64,000 nucleotides of DNA, taken from positions 1 to 64,000 of the forward strand of contig JAATFL010000016.1 of assembly GCA_015655215.1 (NCBI GenBank). The letters are read 5' to 3'. Each line of letters starts with the position of its first letter. Position 1 is the stretch's first letter. This document shows, one piece after another, positions 31,939-40,064 of the stretch. A model generated the notes under the pieces. It was not told the origin of the DNA. It did no database searches and saw only the letters and a program-made list of their open reading frames with translations. The stretch comes from Coriobacteriia bacterium (GTDB taxonomy: Bacteria > Actinomycetota > Coriobacteriia > Coriobacteriales > RUG033). The position numbers and the translations under genes were made by a program.

Positions 31939-32514
31939 ATGACAAGTCAAGTCAAACTTGAAACGATATCGCGTATCAAGGATGCCTTCTGGGACCTGTA
32001 CGAGCACAAGGCCCTTTCGGAGATCTCCGTGAAGGAGATAACCAACGCCGCTGGGTACAACCGCGGCACGTTCTACCTCTACTTCGACAACACGAACCAG
32101 GTGCTTGGGCAGATCGAGGATGACGTGATAGAGCAGATCATCGGTGAACGCAACCTCGAGGAGATGCTCATGTTCCTCCTCATCAAACGTCCTCTCGGAG
32201 AGGAGATCGAATCCTTCGCGGAGTTGTTCGAGACGCACAAGCGCTTCCTTCTCGCCCTGTTTGGAGACAGGGGCGACCCTTCGTTCGCACGGAAGCTCAA
32301 ATCCGCCATCAAGTCGAAGCTCATCCCCGAAGTCAAGCGTATGACCGTCTCCTCCGATACGGTCATCGACCTCACCCTCGAGTACATCCTGTCCGCCGAG
32401 ATCGGCCTGCTCACCTACGTCTTTGGCGAGATGAAGGGTGTCCTCCCCAGCGAGGAGGACCTCATCGAGGCGTTCAGCCTGGTGCGCGTGGTCACCTCGA
32501 TGCCGGAGGCGTAG
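31939..32514 (+). CDS. TetR/AcrR-family transcriptional regulator
   Basis: This 191-residue protein has an N-terminal helix-turn-helix (LSEISVKEITNAAGYNRGTFYLYFDN, about residues 22-47) typical of TetR, and an all-helical ligand domain. The ATG at 31939 is preferred; the frame is open further upstream with no domain there. It is divergent from the radical SAM gene and probably controls it. Its 3' end overlaps the 3' end of znuB by 23 bp in convergent orientation. Confidence 0.9.
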   Translation: MTSQVKLETISRIKDAFWDLYEHKALSEISVKEITNAAGYNRGTFYLYFDNTNQVLGQIEDDVIEQIIGERNLEEMLMFLLIKRPLGEEIESFAELFETHKRFLLALFGDRGDPSFARKLKSAIKSKLIPEVKRMTVSSDTVIDLTLEYILSAEIGLLTYVFGEMKGVLPSEEDLIEAFSLVRVVTSMPEA

Positions 32515-33586
32515 CCTGCCCGTCGTCCGCCTCATCGCCACGGGGCGCCGCCGCGCAGGTGTCCTCCCCGTCCGCATGCCCGCCAGGGGAATGGTACCCG
32601 GCGGCCTCCTCGGACAGGGACGCATCGACCCACTGCAGACACGGGTCGCAGGCGCCTTCCTCGGCATCCTCCGTGAGGTGCACGCACGCCACGCAGGGCT
32701 CACCCGGTGATTCGTGATGGTGCCGCAAGGGGTCGTCTCGCCCTTCGCCCATCGCCTTGCGCCGCCCCAGGCGCGCACGCGCCCTCTCGACGGCGAACAC
32801 CACGATGAGTAACGCGACGGCGGACAGCACCATGGTGCCGCCGGGCTTGAGGCCGAAGAGGTAGGCGGTCGTCAGGCCGACGACCGTCGAGAGCACCGCA
32901 TAGACGGTCGACCAGATCACGGTCTGCCGATAGCTTCGCCCCGTCTGCATCCCCGCGGCGACGGGCACGACGAGCATCGAGCTCACGATGAGCGCGCCCA
33001 CCGTACGTGCGGCGACGGCAACCGTGAGCGCGGTGAGCACGGTGAAGATGACGTTGATCACGTTGACCGACACACCCGAAAGACGGGCGAGCTGCTCGTC
33101 GAAGGCCAACGACATGAGCTGACGGTAGAGTATCCCGAAGACGAGCATCACCGCCAGGGAAACCACCACCACCAAACGCAGCTCGAAGTCGCTGATGGCG
33201 ACGATCGACCCGAAGAGAAAGCTGTTGAAATCCGCCGCGTTCTTGACGAAGCCCGAGAGCACGCCGGCCAAGCCGACGCCCACCGAAAGCACGATGGCGA
33301 TGGATATCTCGGAGTAATGGGGTATCCGTCGTCGGATCCAATCGACCGAGAAGCCCGCGACGACGCATGCGATGATGGACCCCACCACGGGGTTGACGCC
33401 GGCGACCAGGCCGGCGGCGACGCCGGCGAGCGAGACATGGGACAGAGCATCACCGATCATCGAGAGTCGACGCAGCACGGTCACCGTGCCGATGCACGGG
33501 ATGATGAGGGCAAGCAGCAGGCCGACGATGAAGGCGCGCTGCATGAACGCATAGGTGAGCATGCTCGAGAGCGGCAAGACGGTCAT
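32492..33586 (-). CDS. znuB: Zinc/manganese ABC transporter permease with His/Cys-rich tail
   Basis: This 364-residue protein of the ABC-3 permease family has about eight membrane helices in residues 1-268 and the GDALSHVSLAG coupling motif near 45-55. Residues about 270-364 form an unusual hydrophilic tail with HHH (289-291), CVAC (298-301), H303, CDPC (313-316), H332, H337 and C344, well suited to metal binding. The tail is read in a frame that converges with tetR. znuC-znuB overlap as ATGA. Zinc is the likely substrate, given the Fur/Zur gene next door. Confidence 0.88.
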   Translation of the reverse strand: MTVLPLSSMLTYAFMQRAFIVGLLLALIIPCIGTVTVLRRLSMIGDALSHVSLAGVAAGLVAGVNPVVGSIIACVVAGFSVDWIRRRIPHYSEISIAIVLSVGVGLAGVLSGFVKNAADFNSFLFGSIVAISDFELRLVVVVSLAVMLVFGILYRQLMSLAFDEQLARLSGVSVNVINVIFTVLTALTVAVAARTVGALIVSSMLVVPVAAGMQTGRSYRQTVIWSTVYAVLSTVVGLTTAYLFGLKPGGTMVLSAVALLIVVFAVERARARLGRRKAMGEGRDDPLRHHHESPGEPCVACVHLTEDAEEGACDPCLQWVDASLSEEAAGYHSPGGHADGEDTCAAAPRGDEADDGQATPPASR

Positions 33587-34308
33587 GCCCGCACCTCCGG
33601 CTTGCGCGGGTCCTCGGGTTCGCGCCTCTGCGCGCCCCGCGTCTCAAGCTGGCCCGATTGCAGCCTCACGACCATGGTCGAGAACGGCTCGGCCTCACCG
33701 ATGTCATGGGTGACCATGAGAATCGTGACCCCGTCCCTCTCGTTCAACTTCCCAAGCGTCCCATAGAGGGCACGTCGGCTCACCGCGTCCAAGCCACCCG
33801 TCGGTTCATCGAGGAGCAGAAGCCGGGGATGGCTCACCAACGCCCGCGCGAGCATGACCCGCTGCAGCTGGCCGCCGGAAAGCCCCGAGATGAGACGGCC
33901 GGCACAATGGGACATTCCCACCTCGGAGAGCGCCTGGGCCGCAGCGTCCCGTGCCGCGCGATGGGAGAGCCGCGCGCGACCATAGGGAAGGTTCATCTCG
34001 ACCACCTCGGTCGCCGACGCGGGAAAGTTCGGATTGCTCGCCCGCTGCGCGAGGTAGCCGATATCGCGCCAACCGGTGCGACTCGAGACCGGCTTCCCAA
34101 ACACCGAGACACAGCCGGACATCACCGACACCTCATGTAGGATGAGCCTGAGCATGGTGGACTTACCGGCCCCGTTCTCACCGGTGAGCAGTGCGAACTC
34201 GCCTGCGGGTATGAGAAGCGAAGCGGCGTCGAGCACCGGCTCACCCGAGTAGGCGAAGCTCACCGCATCAAAGCTGACCGCTGGTATGGGCAAGACTTGG
34301 ACGGGCAT
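33583..34308 (-). CDS. znuC: Zinc ABC transporter ATP-binding protein
   Basis: This 241-residue ATPase has Walker A GENGAGKST, the signature LSGGQLQRV, Walker B LLLLDEPTGGLD and the switch histidine in VTHD. It powers uptake through ZnuB. It lies between znuA (no gap) and znuB (4-bp overlap). Confidence 0.92.
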   Translation of the reverse strand: MPVQVLPIPAVSFDAVSFAYSGEPVLDAASLLIPAGEFALLTGENGAGKSTMLRLILHEVSVMSGCVSVFGKPVSSRTGWRDIGYLAQRASNPNFPASATEVVEMNLPYGRARLSHRAARDAAAQALSEVGMSHCAGRLISGLSGGQLQRVMLARALVSHPRLLLLDEPTGGLDAVSRRALYGTLGKLNERDGVTILMVTHDIGEAEPFSTMVVRLQSGQLETRGAQRREPEDPRKPEVRA

Positions 34309-35271
34309 CTAGGCAAGCGCCTCCACGAGGGTCGAGAGGTTGTCGTACATCACCGAGAAGTAATCGTCCCCAGCCGCCACCTGCGCGTCGGTGAGCCCCT
34401 CGAGCGGATTGATCGTGGCGGTCGTCGCACCGGTATCGCTTGCGATCGCCTGGGCCACCTTGGGACTTACCAGGTCCTCGAAGAAGATGGTGGTCACGTG
34501 GTTCTCCCCGACATACTCCTCGATCTGGACCATACGGGCCGGATCGGGCTCCGCATCGGCCTCGAGGCCTTCGATGCCCATCTGCGTGAGGCCGTAGGCG
34601 TTGCACAGATAGCCATACGCCTCATGGGCGGCGACGATGTCGTGCTTGGAGCAGGCGGCGAGCTGCGCGGAGAACGCCCCGTCGAGCGCATCGAAATCAT
34701 CGTCGTAGGAGGCGCGGTTCGCCTCGTACACGGCCGCATCGCCGGAGTCGACACGCGACAGGGCTTGGGCGATGGTCGCCATCTCCTGCTGAGCGTTGCG
34801 GGGAGCCAGCCATACGTGGGGGTCGTACGCCTGCCCCCCGTCGGCATCGGGACTGTCGAGCAACGTGATACCGTCGCTGGCCACCACCACCGTGAGCTTG
34901 TCGTTCGCCAGGGAGGAGACGAGGTCGTCCGACCATGTCTCCATCTGGACGCCGTTCAAGATCAGCACGTCGGCCTCCTCGAGCGCGGCGATATCCGTCG
35001 TCGTGGGCTCCCACTCGTGCGGCTCCGTACCGTTGGGCACGAGGACCTGCACGTCGAAAAGGTCGCCGGCGACCTTTTGCGTCAGATCGTACAGAGCGTA
35101 GAAGCTCGCATACACCTTGAGTCCCACCCCGTTCGATCCATCGGTAGCCATGCAACCCGTCAGCGCCGCGATGGCACCCGTCGCACCGAGGGTCGCCGCC
35201 AGGGCGATGAAGGAACGTCGGCTCACGCCGGGGGGCGGAAAGGTGGCGTCGTCTGTTGCGAGGTCGTCCAT
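34309..35271 (-). CDS. znuA: Zinc ABC transporter substrate-binding lipoprotein
   Basis: This 320-residue cluster A-I binding protein has a twin-arginine-like signal (SRRSF, 17-21), a hydrophobic stretch and a lipobox LTGC with C40 as the probable lipidated residue. Metal-ligand histidines appear in TEPHEWEP, DPHVWLAP and AAHEAYGYL. The His-rich loop of classical ZnuA is short. It is the first gene of znuACB, divergent from the Fur-family gene. A twin-arginine lipoprotein is slightly unusual for this family. Confidence 0.9.
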   Translation of the reverse strand: MDDLATDDATFPPPGVSRRSFIALAATLGATGAIAALTGCMATDGSNGVGLKVYASFYALYDLTQKVAGDLFDVQVLVPNGTEPHEWEPTTTDIAALEEADVLILNGVQMETWSDDLVSSLANDKLTVVVASDGITLLDSPDADGGQAYDPHVWLAPRNAQQEMATIAQALSRVDSGDAAVYEANRASYDDDFDALDGAFSAQLAACSKHDIVAAHEAYGYLCNAYGLTQMGIEGLEADAEPDPARMVQIEEYVGENHVTTIFFEDLVSPKVAQAIASDTGATTATINPLEGLTDAQVAAGDDYFSVMYDNLSTLVEALA

Positions 35272-35345
35272 TTGACATGCTCCCTAGCTCGCGCACCTGG
35301 TCGAAGCGCTCGAATCATGCCGTGGTCCACGACACAGGATGTTTA

Positions 35346-35370
35346 TGAGAATGCGAATCATTTGCATTCA
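35346..35370. promoter_or_regulatory. Candidate Zur/Fur box between znuA and zur
   Basis: The half-sites GAATGC (35349-35354) and GCATTC (35364-35369) form a perfect inverted repeat around 9 nt, inside a longer imperfect palindrome from TGAGAATGC to GCATTCA. It overlaps the proposed -35 of the fur-family gene and lies just downstream of the proposed znuA start point, so bound repressor would block both. The shape fits Zur/Fur-type operators of Gram-positives. Confidence 0.7.
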
Positions 35371-35389
35371 GATGGCGATGTGATAGTAT
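35362..35389 (+). promoter_or_regulatory. Promoter of the fur-family gene
   Basis: TTGCAT (35362-35367) and TAGTAT (35384-35389) are spaced by 16 bp. Its -10 occupies the same bases as the opposing znuA -10, and its -35 lies inside the palindrome, so mutual exclusion and autoregulation are expected. Confidence 0.55.
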
Positions 35390-35410
35390 CAGTCCCAGAT
35401 TTGCTGTCAA
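35383..35410 (-). promoter_or_regulatory. Promoter of znuACB
   Basis: On the minus strand TTGACA (35405-35410) and TACTAT (35383-35388) are spaced by 16 bp. The -35 is a perfect consensus. The transcript would begin near 35376 and run through the candidate Zur box. Confidence 0.7.
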
Positions 35411-35465
35411 CCGTCGATAGGGCGGATGAGGGCATCGAGGGCGACGAGTACGGAAGGAGGCGGCG

Positions 35466-35927
35466 ATGACAGGGGACACGCTCAGGTCGACACGCGGACG
35501 TGAAGCCGTCAAGCGGGCCTTCGACCATGCCACGCATCCCCTCACGGCCGACGAGGTCCTCGCCACCGTCAGGGCCGAGGACGATGGCACCACGACCAGC
35601 CTTGCGACCGTCTATCGCACCCTCGCGGCGCTTGCGACGCATGGGTACCTTCTCAAGGACGTGGGAATCGATGGCAAGGCCCGCTACCAGCAAAGCGAGC
35701 ACGGGCACGTTCACTACCTTCGCTGTTCGGTCTGCGGAGAGGTGCAACCCCTCTCCTTCTGCCCGCTTGAGGGTATCGAGGAGCGACTTTCCCGTGAGTC
35801 GGGCTATGTGATCACCGGGCACCGGATCGAGGTGACCGGGGTATGCCCCTCGTGCGTCGCCGCACAACGCGACGTGGACCATCCGATGGCAGGTCAGCTT
35901 AGCGACACGCCGCCACGAACCCCTTGA
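35466..35927 (+). CDS. zur: Fur-family metal-responsive repressor, probably Zur
   Basis: This 153-residue protein has an N-terminal winged helix (TADEVLATV, SLATVYRTLAAL), the regulatory histidine cluster HGHVHYLRC (H79, H81, H83) and the structural zinc site C87-C90 / C127-C130. Its position divergent from znuACB across a shared palindrome indicates Zur rather than Fur or PerR. An AAGGAGGCGGCG ribosome-binding region precedes the ATG. The 3' end overlaps the convergent amidotransferase gene by 29 bp. Confidence 0.88.
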   Translation: MTGDTLRSTRGREAVKRAFDHATHPLTADEVLATVRAEDDGTTTSLATVYRTLAALATHGYLLKDVGIDGKARYQQSEHGHVHYLRCSVCGEVQPLSFCPLEGIEERLSRESGYVITGHRIEVTGVCPSCVAAQRDVDHPMAGQLSDTPPRTP

Positions 35928-36612
35928 ACAGCCCCAGTTGCGCCGCGCGGGTGGGCCAGAGGTACTCAGGATGCCATTGCACGCCCAGCACGAAGCGCAT
36001 CCCGGGCATCTCGATACCCTCGACCACGCCGTCGGGTGAGAATGCGGAGATGACGAACCCCTCGGCGATGTCGAACGCGCTCTGATGGTGGATCGAGTTC
36101 ACCTCGAGCTCGCTCGCTCCGGTAACGCGCGAGAGCAGGCTTGCCGGGTTGATGTCGACCGCATGGACCACCGTCGTGTACGGTGGTCCTTGGTAATGAT
36201 CGATCGGGTTCTCGATGAACGACGTGGTCGCCAGGTCTTGGAGGAGCGTACCACCCATCGATACGTTGATCATCTGAAGACCTCGGCACACGCCGAACAG
36301 CGGTTTGTCCGCGGCGATGATCTTGGGGGCGAGATAATACTCCATATCGTCACGCTGCGGCGAGACCTCCTCGAGGTTGGGGCTGGGCATCTGCCCATAG
36401 GCACCTGGATCGATGTCCTGACCCCCTGGGATGATAAACCCATCGTAGTCGTCGACGAGTTGGTCAAGAAGATCGCGGTCGCTGGTGAGCGGCATGATCG
36501 ACGGCATGCCACCGGCGGCAAGCGTGCCGTCGGTGTAGCCCGATCCCAAGGTGATGTTTCTCAACGAGGCGTCGTAGCGAGGGAAGATGCCTATGCGTGG
36601 ACGGGGAGGCAT
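35899..36612 (-). CDS. Class I glutamine amidotransferase / gamma-glutamyl hydrolase (peptidase C26)
   Basis: The 237 residues from the ATG at 36612 match the PuuD/peptidase C26 family. They have the nucleophile C109 in FGVCRGLQ, H214 and E216 in QWHPEY, and an N-terminal GGQDIDPGAYG segment. Such enzymes hydrolyse gamma-glutamyl amide bonds, for example gamma-glutamyl-GABA. No polyamine pathway genes are adjacent, so the substrate is open. It follows the nitroreductase by 7 bp and is probably co-transcribed. Confidence 0.85.
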   Translation of the reverse strand: MPPRPRIGIFPRYDASLRNITLGSGYTDGTLAAGGMPSIMPLTSDRDLLDQLVDDYDGFIIPGGQDIDPGAYGQMPSPNLEEVSPQRDDMEYYLAPKIIAADKPLFGVCRGLQMINVSMGGTLLQDLATTSFIENPIDHYQGPPYTTVVHAVDINPASLLSRVTGASELEVNSIHHQSAFDIAEGFVISAFSPDGVVEGIEMPGMRFVLGVQWHPEYLWPTRAAQLGLFKGFVAACR

Positions 36613-36619
36613 CGTCGCC

Positions 36620-37150
36620 TTAGCACCCGACCCTGACGAGCCGACCAGGCTCGCGCGACGGTGCGAGGGGTGGTTGCCGCTCCGGATAGCCCAAGGTGCA
36701 ATGCCCCACCGCGACGTACCCCTCGGGGATGCCCCATGCAAAGAGAAGCTCGGCTCCCCCGGCAAGGCCGAACTCCTGCTGGGCTCGATAGATGTAGCAG
36801 GATGCCACGCCCAATGACCATGCGGCGTTCATCAGGTTACCGAGCACGAGCGCCGCGTCCTCGCGATAGAACGGTGTCGATGCATCGGCGAAGACGACGA
36901 TGACCGTGGGCGCACCGTAGAACGGACGCGCTTCGGGCTTACCCATCGCGCTCGCGTTGAGATGCTCGAGTCGGGCGATGGTCGCAGGGTCCTGGAGGGA
37001 TACGAGTATGGTGCCCTGCTTTCCCATGCCGCTGGGCGCGTAGAGCCCTGTCTCCAGGATGGAGTCGAGGATATCGTCGGGAATCTGATGGTCCTGCTGA
37101 TATGCACGCACGCTGCGACGACCGAGCAGGACTTCGACGGTGGAACCCAT
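36620..37150 (-). CDS. Nitroreductase-family FMN oxidoreductase
   Basis: This 176-residue protein begins with the RRSVRAY phosphate-binding motif typical of the family and has the APSGMGKQG and AAWSLGVASCYI segments. It binds FMN as a dimer and reduces nitro or quinone substrates with NAD(P)H. The ATG at 37150 follows GAAAGGAAG. It is the first gene of a two-gene unit with the amidotransferase. Confidence 0.88.
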   Translation of the reverse strand: MGSTVEVLLGRRSVRAYQQDHQIPDDILDSILETGLYAPSGMGKQGTILVSLQDPATIARLEHLNASAMGKPEARPFYGAPTVIVVFADASTPFYREDAALVLGNLMNAAWSLGVASCYIYRAQQEFGLAGGAELLFAWGIPEGYVAVGHCTLGYPERQPPLAPSREPGRLVRVGC

Positions 37151-37231
37151 GGCAGACTTCCTTTCACGAGATATACCATGCATCGTACAGCAAGACGGAC
37201 CACCACCGAGGACATGATAGCCACTTCGGGG

Positions 37232-37348
37232 CCCCGGCACCGCTCGGTGCCGGGGATTCTCGACGGTGGCGATGGAGGTGGCGCGCATGCCGGGACGATG
37301 CGATAGGAAGACACCGCCCCTTCGAACAGGTTCCGAAGGGGCGGTGTC
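37232..37348. terminator. Two strong GC-rich hairpins downstream of the surface-protein gene
   Basis: GACACCGCCCCTTCG (37310-37324) pairs perfectly over 15 bp with 37334-37348 around a 9-nt loop. A second hairpin, CCCCGGCAC (37232-37240) with GTGCCGGGG (37247-37255), lies 55 bp further on. They sit between the nitroreductase start and the end of the gene at 37406-38518, whose transcripts they probably end. Neither has a U-tract. Confidence 0.5.
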
Positions 37349-37405
37349 GATTCGGTGCAGGTGGCGTGGACACCGTGGCTCTTCACCACGTGCACGCGGA
37401 TGTCG

Positions 37406-38518
37406 TTAGTATTTGAGCGAGTAGATCGTGATGCTCGTGCTGGTGAAGATGCTCTCGAGATACTGCTTCCACGTTGCGGTCGCAGTGGAGGATTGCGTCT
37501 CGTAATCCGATTCGGCGACGTTATAGGCTGCCGTCGCGCACGCATATGAATACGTGCTGGCGCTGAGGTCGTAGCTTGACAGTGCGGTGTAGTACTCGCT
37601 GTCGGTGTTGCTCCACTTGTTGTTCGTGAAATCGTAATCGACGCCCACGAGATTCTTGACGTAGGTCTTGTAGTCAGCCGACGTCACGTCGTTGGCGGCG
37701 GTGCCATCGGCGGTTTGATCGGAGGTGGGTGCCGTGGGAGCGGTGGGAGCGGTTCCCGAGTAGGACGTGACGGAGGACTCGAGCTTGCTGAGACGCACCG
37801 ACTGCTGGACGATGGCCGTGAGTTCGTCGGAGGTGAGTCCATAGGAGGACGCGGTGTTGTCGACCGTGGCGCTCGAACTGCCGGTGATCGACACCAGGTA
37901 CTCCGTTATCTCGTCGTCGCTGGCGGTCAAGCCCTGGTCCTGGGCGATCTGATCGAGGACGCAGCTGCGCACGTACGAGAGTACGTTATCGGCCGTAGGG
38001 AGGTCGTACAGGCTGGAATCGGAGCTGTCGACCGCATTGCTGATACCGGTGTAAAGCGAGATGACATCGAGGGCCGTCACGTCCGTGGTCTTGCCATCAT
38101 ACGTGTAGGACGCGACCACGGTCGTGCCGAGCTTGTCTTGCGCAACCGCCGATGTACCCGTCTGCGACGTGTTGTCGACCTTGACGCCGGGGGCGGCGGA
38201 GGTCACCGTGGAGGTGAGGCTGGCATGCCCGGTCGCCGTGAGAGCGAGGATGGTGATCGCGATGGCGGCGACGCCCACGACCACGGCGGCGATGATGGCC
38301 ACGGGACGGGACACGCTTCTCTTGGTGGGAGTCGACCCCCCGCTCACCGCGCGGGCATGCTCCGCGGCGATATCACGCTTCTCGGTGGGTTTGACGGCGG
38401 TGTGACGCTGCTTGTCCTCGCGGATATCGGCGACTTCGGACACCTTGCCAGTCGCCGGTTCTCTCTCTTCCTCTGGCGACGTCCCCGATAGCTTCTTGTC
38501 TTCTGGATTCTGCACCAT
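37406..38518 (-). CDS. Membrane-anchored extracellular protein, SurA/PpiC-chaperone-like region
   Basis: This is a 370-residue protein. A charged cytoplasmic N terminus (1-71, Glu/Lys/Arg-rich) is followed by one membrane helix at about 72-95, a Ser/Thr/Val linker, and an extracellular helical region (about 130-370) rich in Ser, Thr, Asp and Tyr. Residues about 150-250 are reminiscent of SurA N-terminal chaperone domains, but without a visible PPIase domain. A TAP-repeat linker (APTAPTAPT) lies near 286. I do not recognise a precise family. It stands alone between hairpins and its own 206-bp upstream gap. Confidence 0.65.
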   Translation of the reverse strand: MVQNPEDKKLSGTSPEEEREPATGKVSEVADIREDKQRHTAVKPTEKRDIAAEHARAVSGGSTPTKRSVSRPVAIIAAVVVGVAAIAITILALTATGHASLTSTVTSAAPGVKVDNTSQTGTSAVAQDKLGTTVVASYTYDGKTTDVTALDVISLYTGISNAVDSSDSSLYDLPTADNVLSYVRSCVLDQIAQDQGLTASDDEITEYLVSITGSSSATVDNTASSYGLTSDELTAIVQQSVRLSKLESSVTSYSGTAPTAPTAPTSDQTADGTAANDVTSADYKTYVKNLVGVDYDFTNNKWSNTDSEYYTALSSYDLSASTYSYACATAAYNVAESDYETQSSTATATWKQYLESIFTSTSITIYSLKY

Positions 38519-38724
38519 ACGAACCTCCCTGTGGGTCTCGTTCTGAGAATAAACGAAGTATGAACGCAATTGTGCGCGTTAAGGCATGGTAGCGGCAATA
38601 TGATGCCAGAGGTGGGAAAACACCTTGATGGAGGGTAACCTCCATGTAAGAAACGTATTAGAGCCGGTGAATGCCAGGTTCCGCACGCTGGGCGACACGT
38701 CGTCCGAGGCAGAAAGCGAAAACC

Positions 38725-39780
38725 TCACCAGCGGTAATGATTGTCCTCGACGGCCCCCGGGAGGTTCTCGAAGCGCAGTACCGAACCGTCATCGAGAACG
38801 ACCGCACCGGTGAACGAGCCGAACACCTGGTGCATGTCGGCGCTCATGATGCCCGCATGCGTCTCGTTCGCACGCTCGTGGATCGGGGTGAACGTCGCGT
38901 TGAGGCGATCGTCTGCCGTGGTGAGATCCCATGGTTCCATACGGAGGAGACGACCGTCGAGATCGTGCTCGCGCTCGAAGCGCGCAAGTTGCAGCTTGTG
39001 CAAGACGCCATCGACGAACACTCCCGCCTCGACGGCGGGCATCGGGTCGCCGAACCCATAGCCGACATCGAGGCAGAGGTCGTGCCCGTCGACTCGACCC
39101 ATCGCCTCTCCCCATATCCAACGCGTGTCGCGCGGCCACACGCCACGACCCCAGTCGAGCAGGCCAAACGACGAGGAGTCCTCGAACTCGTGTTCGCCGA
39201 ATGCGCACGAGACCACCCCGGAGACGCGATAGCCCAACGTCTTTCGGTTGTAGTAGAAATGGCGGGGCAGGCCCTTGAAGGGCGTGACCATGACGAGGGA
39301 GTCCCGTGGCGGTCGGGAGAGACGGACGTCGATGTCGAACGGCATGCCCTCGAGGAAGTCGTCCCGATGCAGATGAAGGGATATCCCGTCGTCGGCGGAG
39401 CCACCCACGTCGAGGAGGCAGATGTTGGAGAGATGATGGAACCCGAGGTCGCCCGATGACTCACCCAGATGGATATCGCGCTTCCCATGGGGGAATATCG
39501 GATAGCTGCCCTGGCCGCGTGCCGACGCGCGATCCGTGTAGCTCACCGCCAGCGTACCGATGAACCCGATGCGCATGATGGTGATGGCGACGGCGACGGC
39601 ACCGTCGTCGAAGAGATAGTAATCCCATTCCTTCATGCGTGCAGAAGGCGTCTTGAGAGCGGAGCGTCGATACGAGAGCAAGGGGCTCCTCGCCCAGCCC
39701 TTCTCCGCGAGAAACCCGTGATCGTCGTGGAGTGGCCCCGGGTTGACGATCTCATGCTCGACGTTCTGGTTGCGCTTCAT
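38725..39780 (-). CDS. DUF2804 family protein
   Basis: The 351 residues from the ATG at 39780 carry the DUF2804 hallmarks: an N-terminal EHEIVNPGPL, a FHHLSNI segment, YNRKTLGYRVSG, and DWGRGVWP with WIWGEAMG. Members are thought to be beta-sandwich proteins related to lipocalin-like or diterpene-modifying folds, but no activity is established. Neighbours (surface protein downstream, rluD upstream) give no functional clue. An upstream in-frame extension has no similarity and was left out. Confidence 0.8.
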   Translation of the reverse strand: MKRNQNVEHEIVNPGPLHDDHGFLAEKGWARSPLLSYRRSALKTPSARMKEWDYYLFDDGAVAVAITIMRIGFIGTLAVSYTDRASARGQGSYPIFPHGKRDIHLGESSGDLGFHHLSNICLLDVGGSADDGISLHLHRDDFLEGMPFDIDVRLSRPPRDSLVMVTPFKGLPRHFYYNRKTLGYRVSGVVSCAFGEHEFEDSSSFGLLDWGRGVWPRDTRWIWGEAMGRVDGHDLCLDVGYGFGDPMPAVEAGVFVDGVLHKLQLARFEREHDLDGRLLRMEPWDLTTADDRLNATFTPIHERANETHAGIMSADMHQVFGSFTGAVVLDDGSVLRFENLPGAVEDNHYRW

Positions 39781-40064
39781 ATACGACCTCCTCGGACGAC
39801 ATGCATGCCTCACAAGCGTATCCCCACCGACCCCATACCGCAGGCGCAAAGGCGCGATCGCCCCCGGTGCCGAAACCATGCGAATGTTCGCTGCCCATGA
39901 TATCGCACACATGGGGGTCATGGACCGACATCTTGCGCCCCCTTCGGCAGTCACGCCCACCAGCCCATGTCAGCACGTAGGGAGATGCGAGGACACGAGG
40001 TCGGCGACGCCGGACGCGACAGAAGCGATGCGGTCGCCGCAAGGCTGGCCCGTGGATCGCGCCC

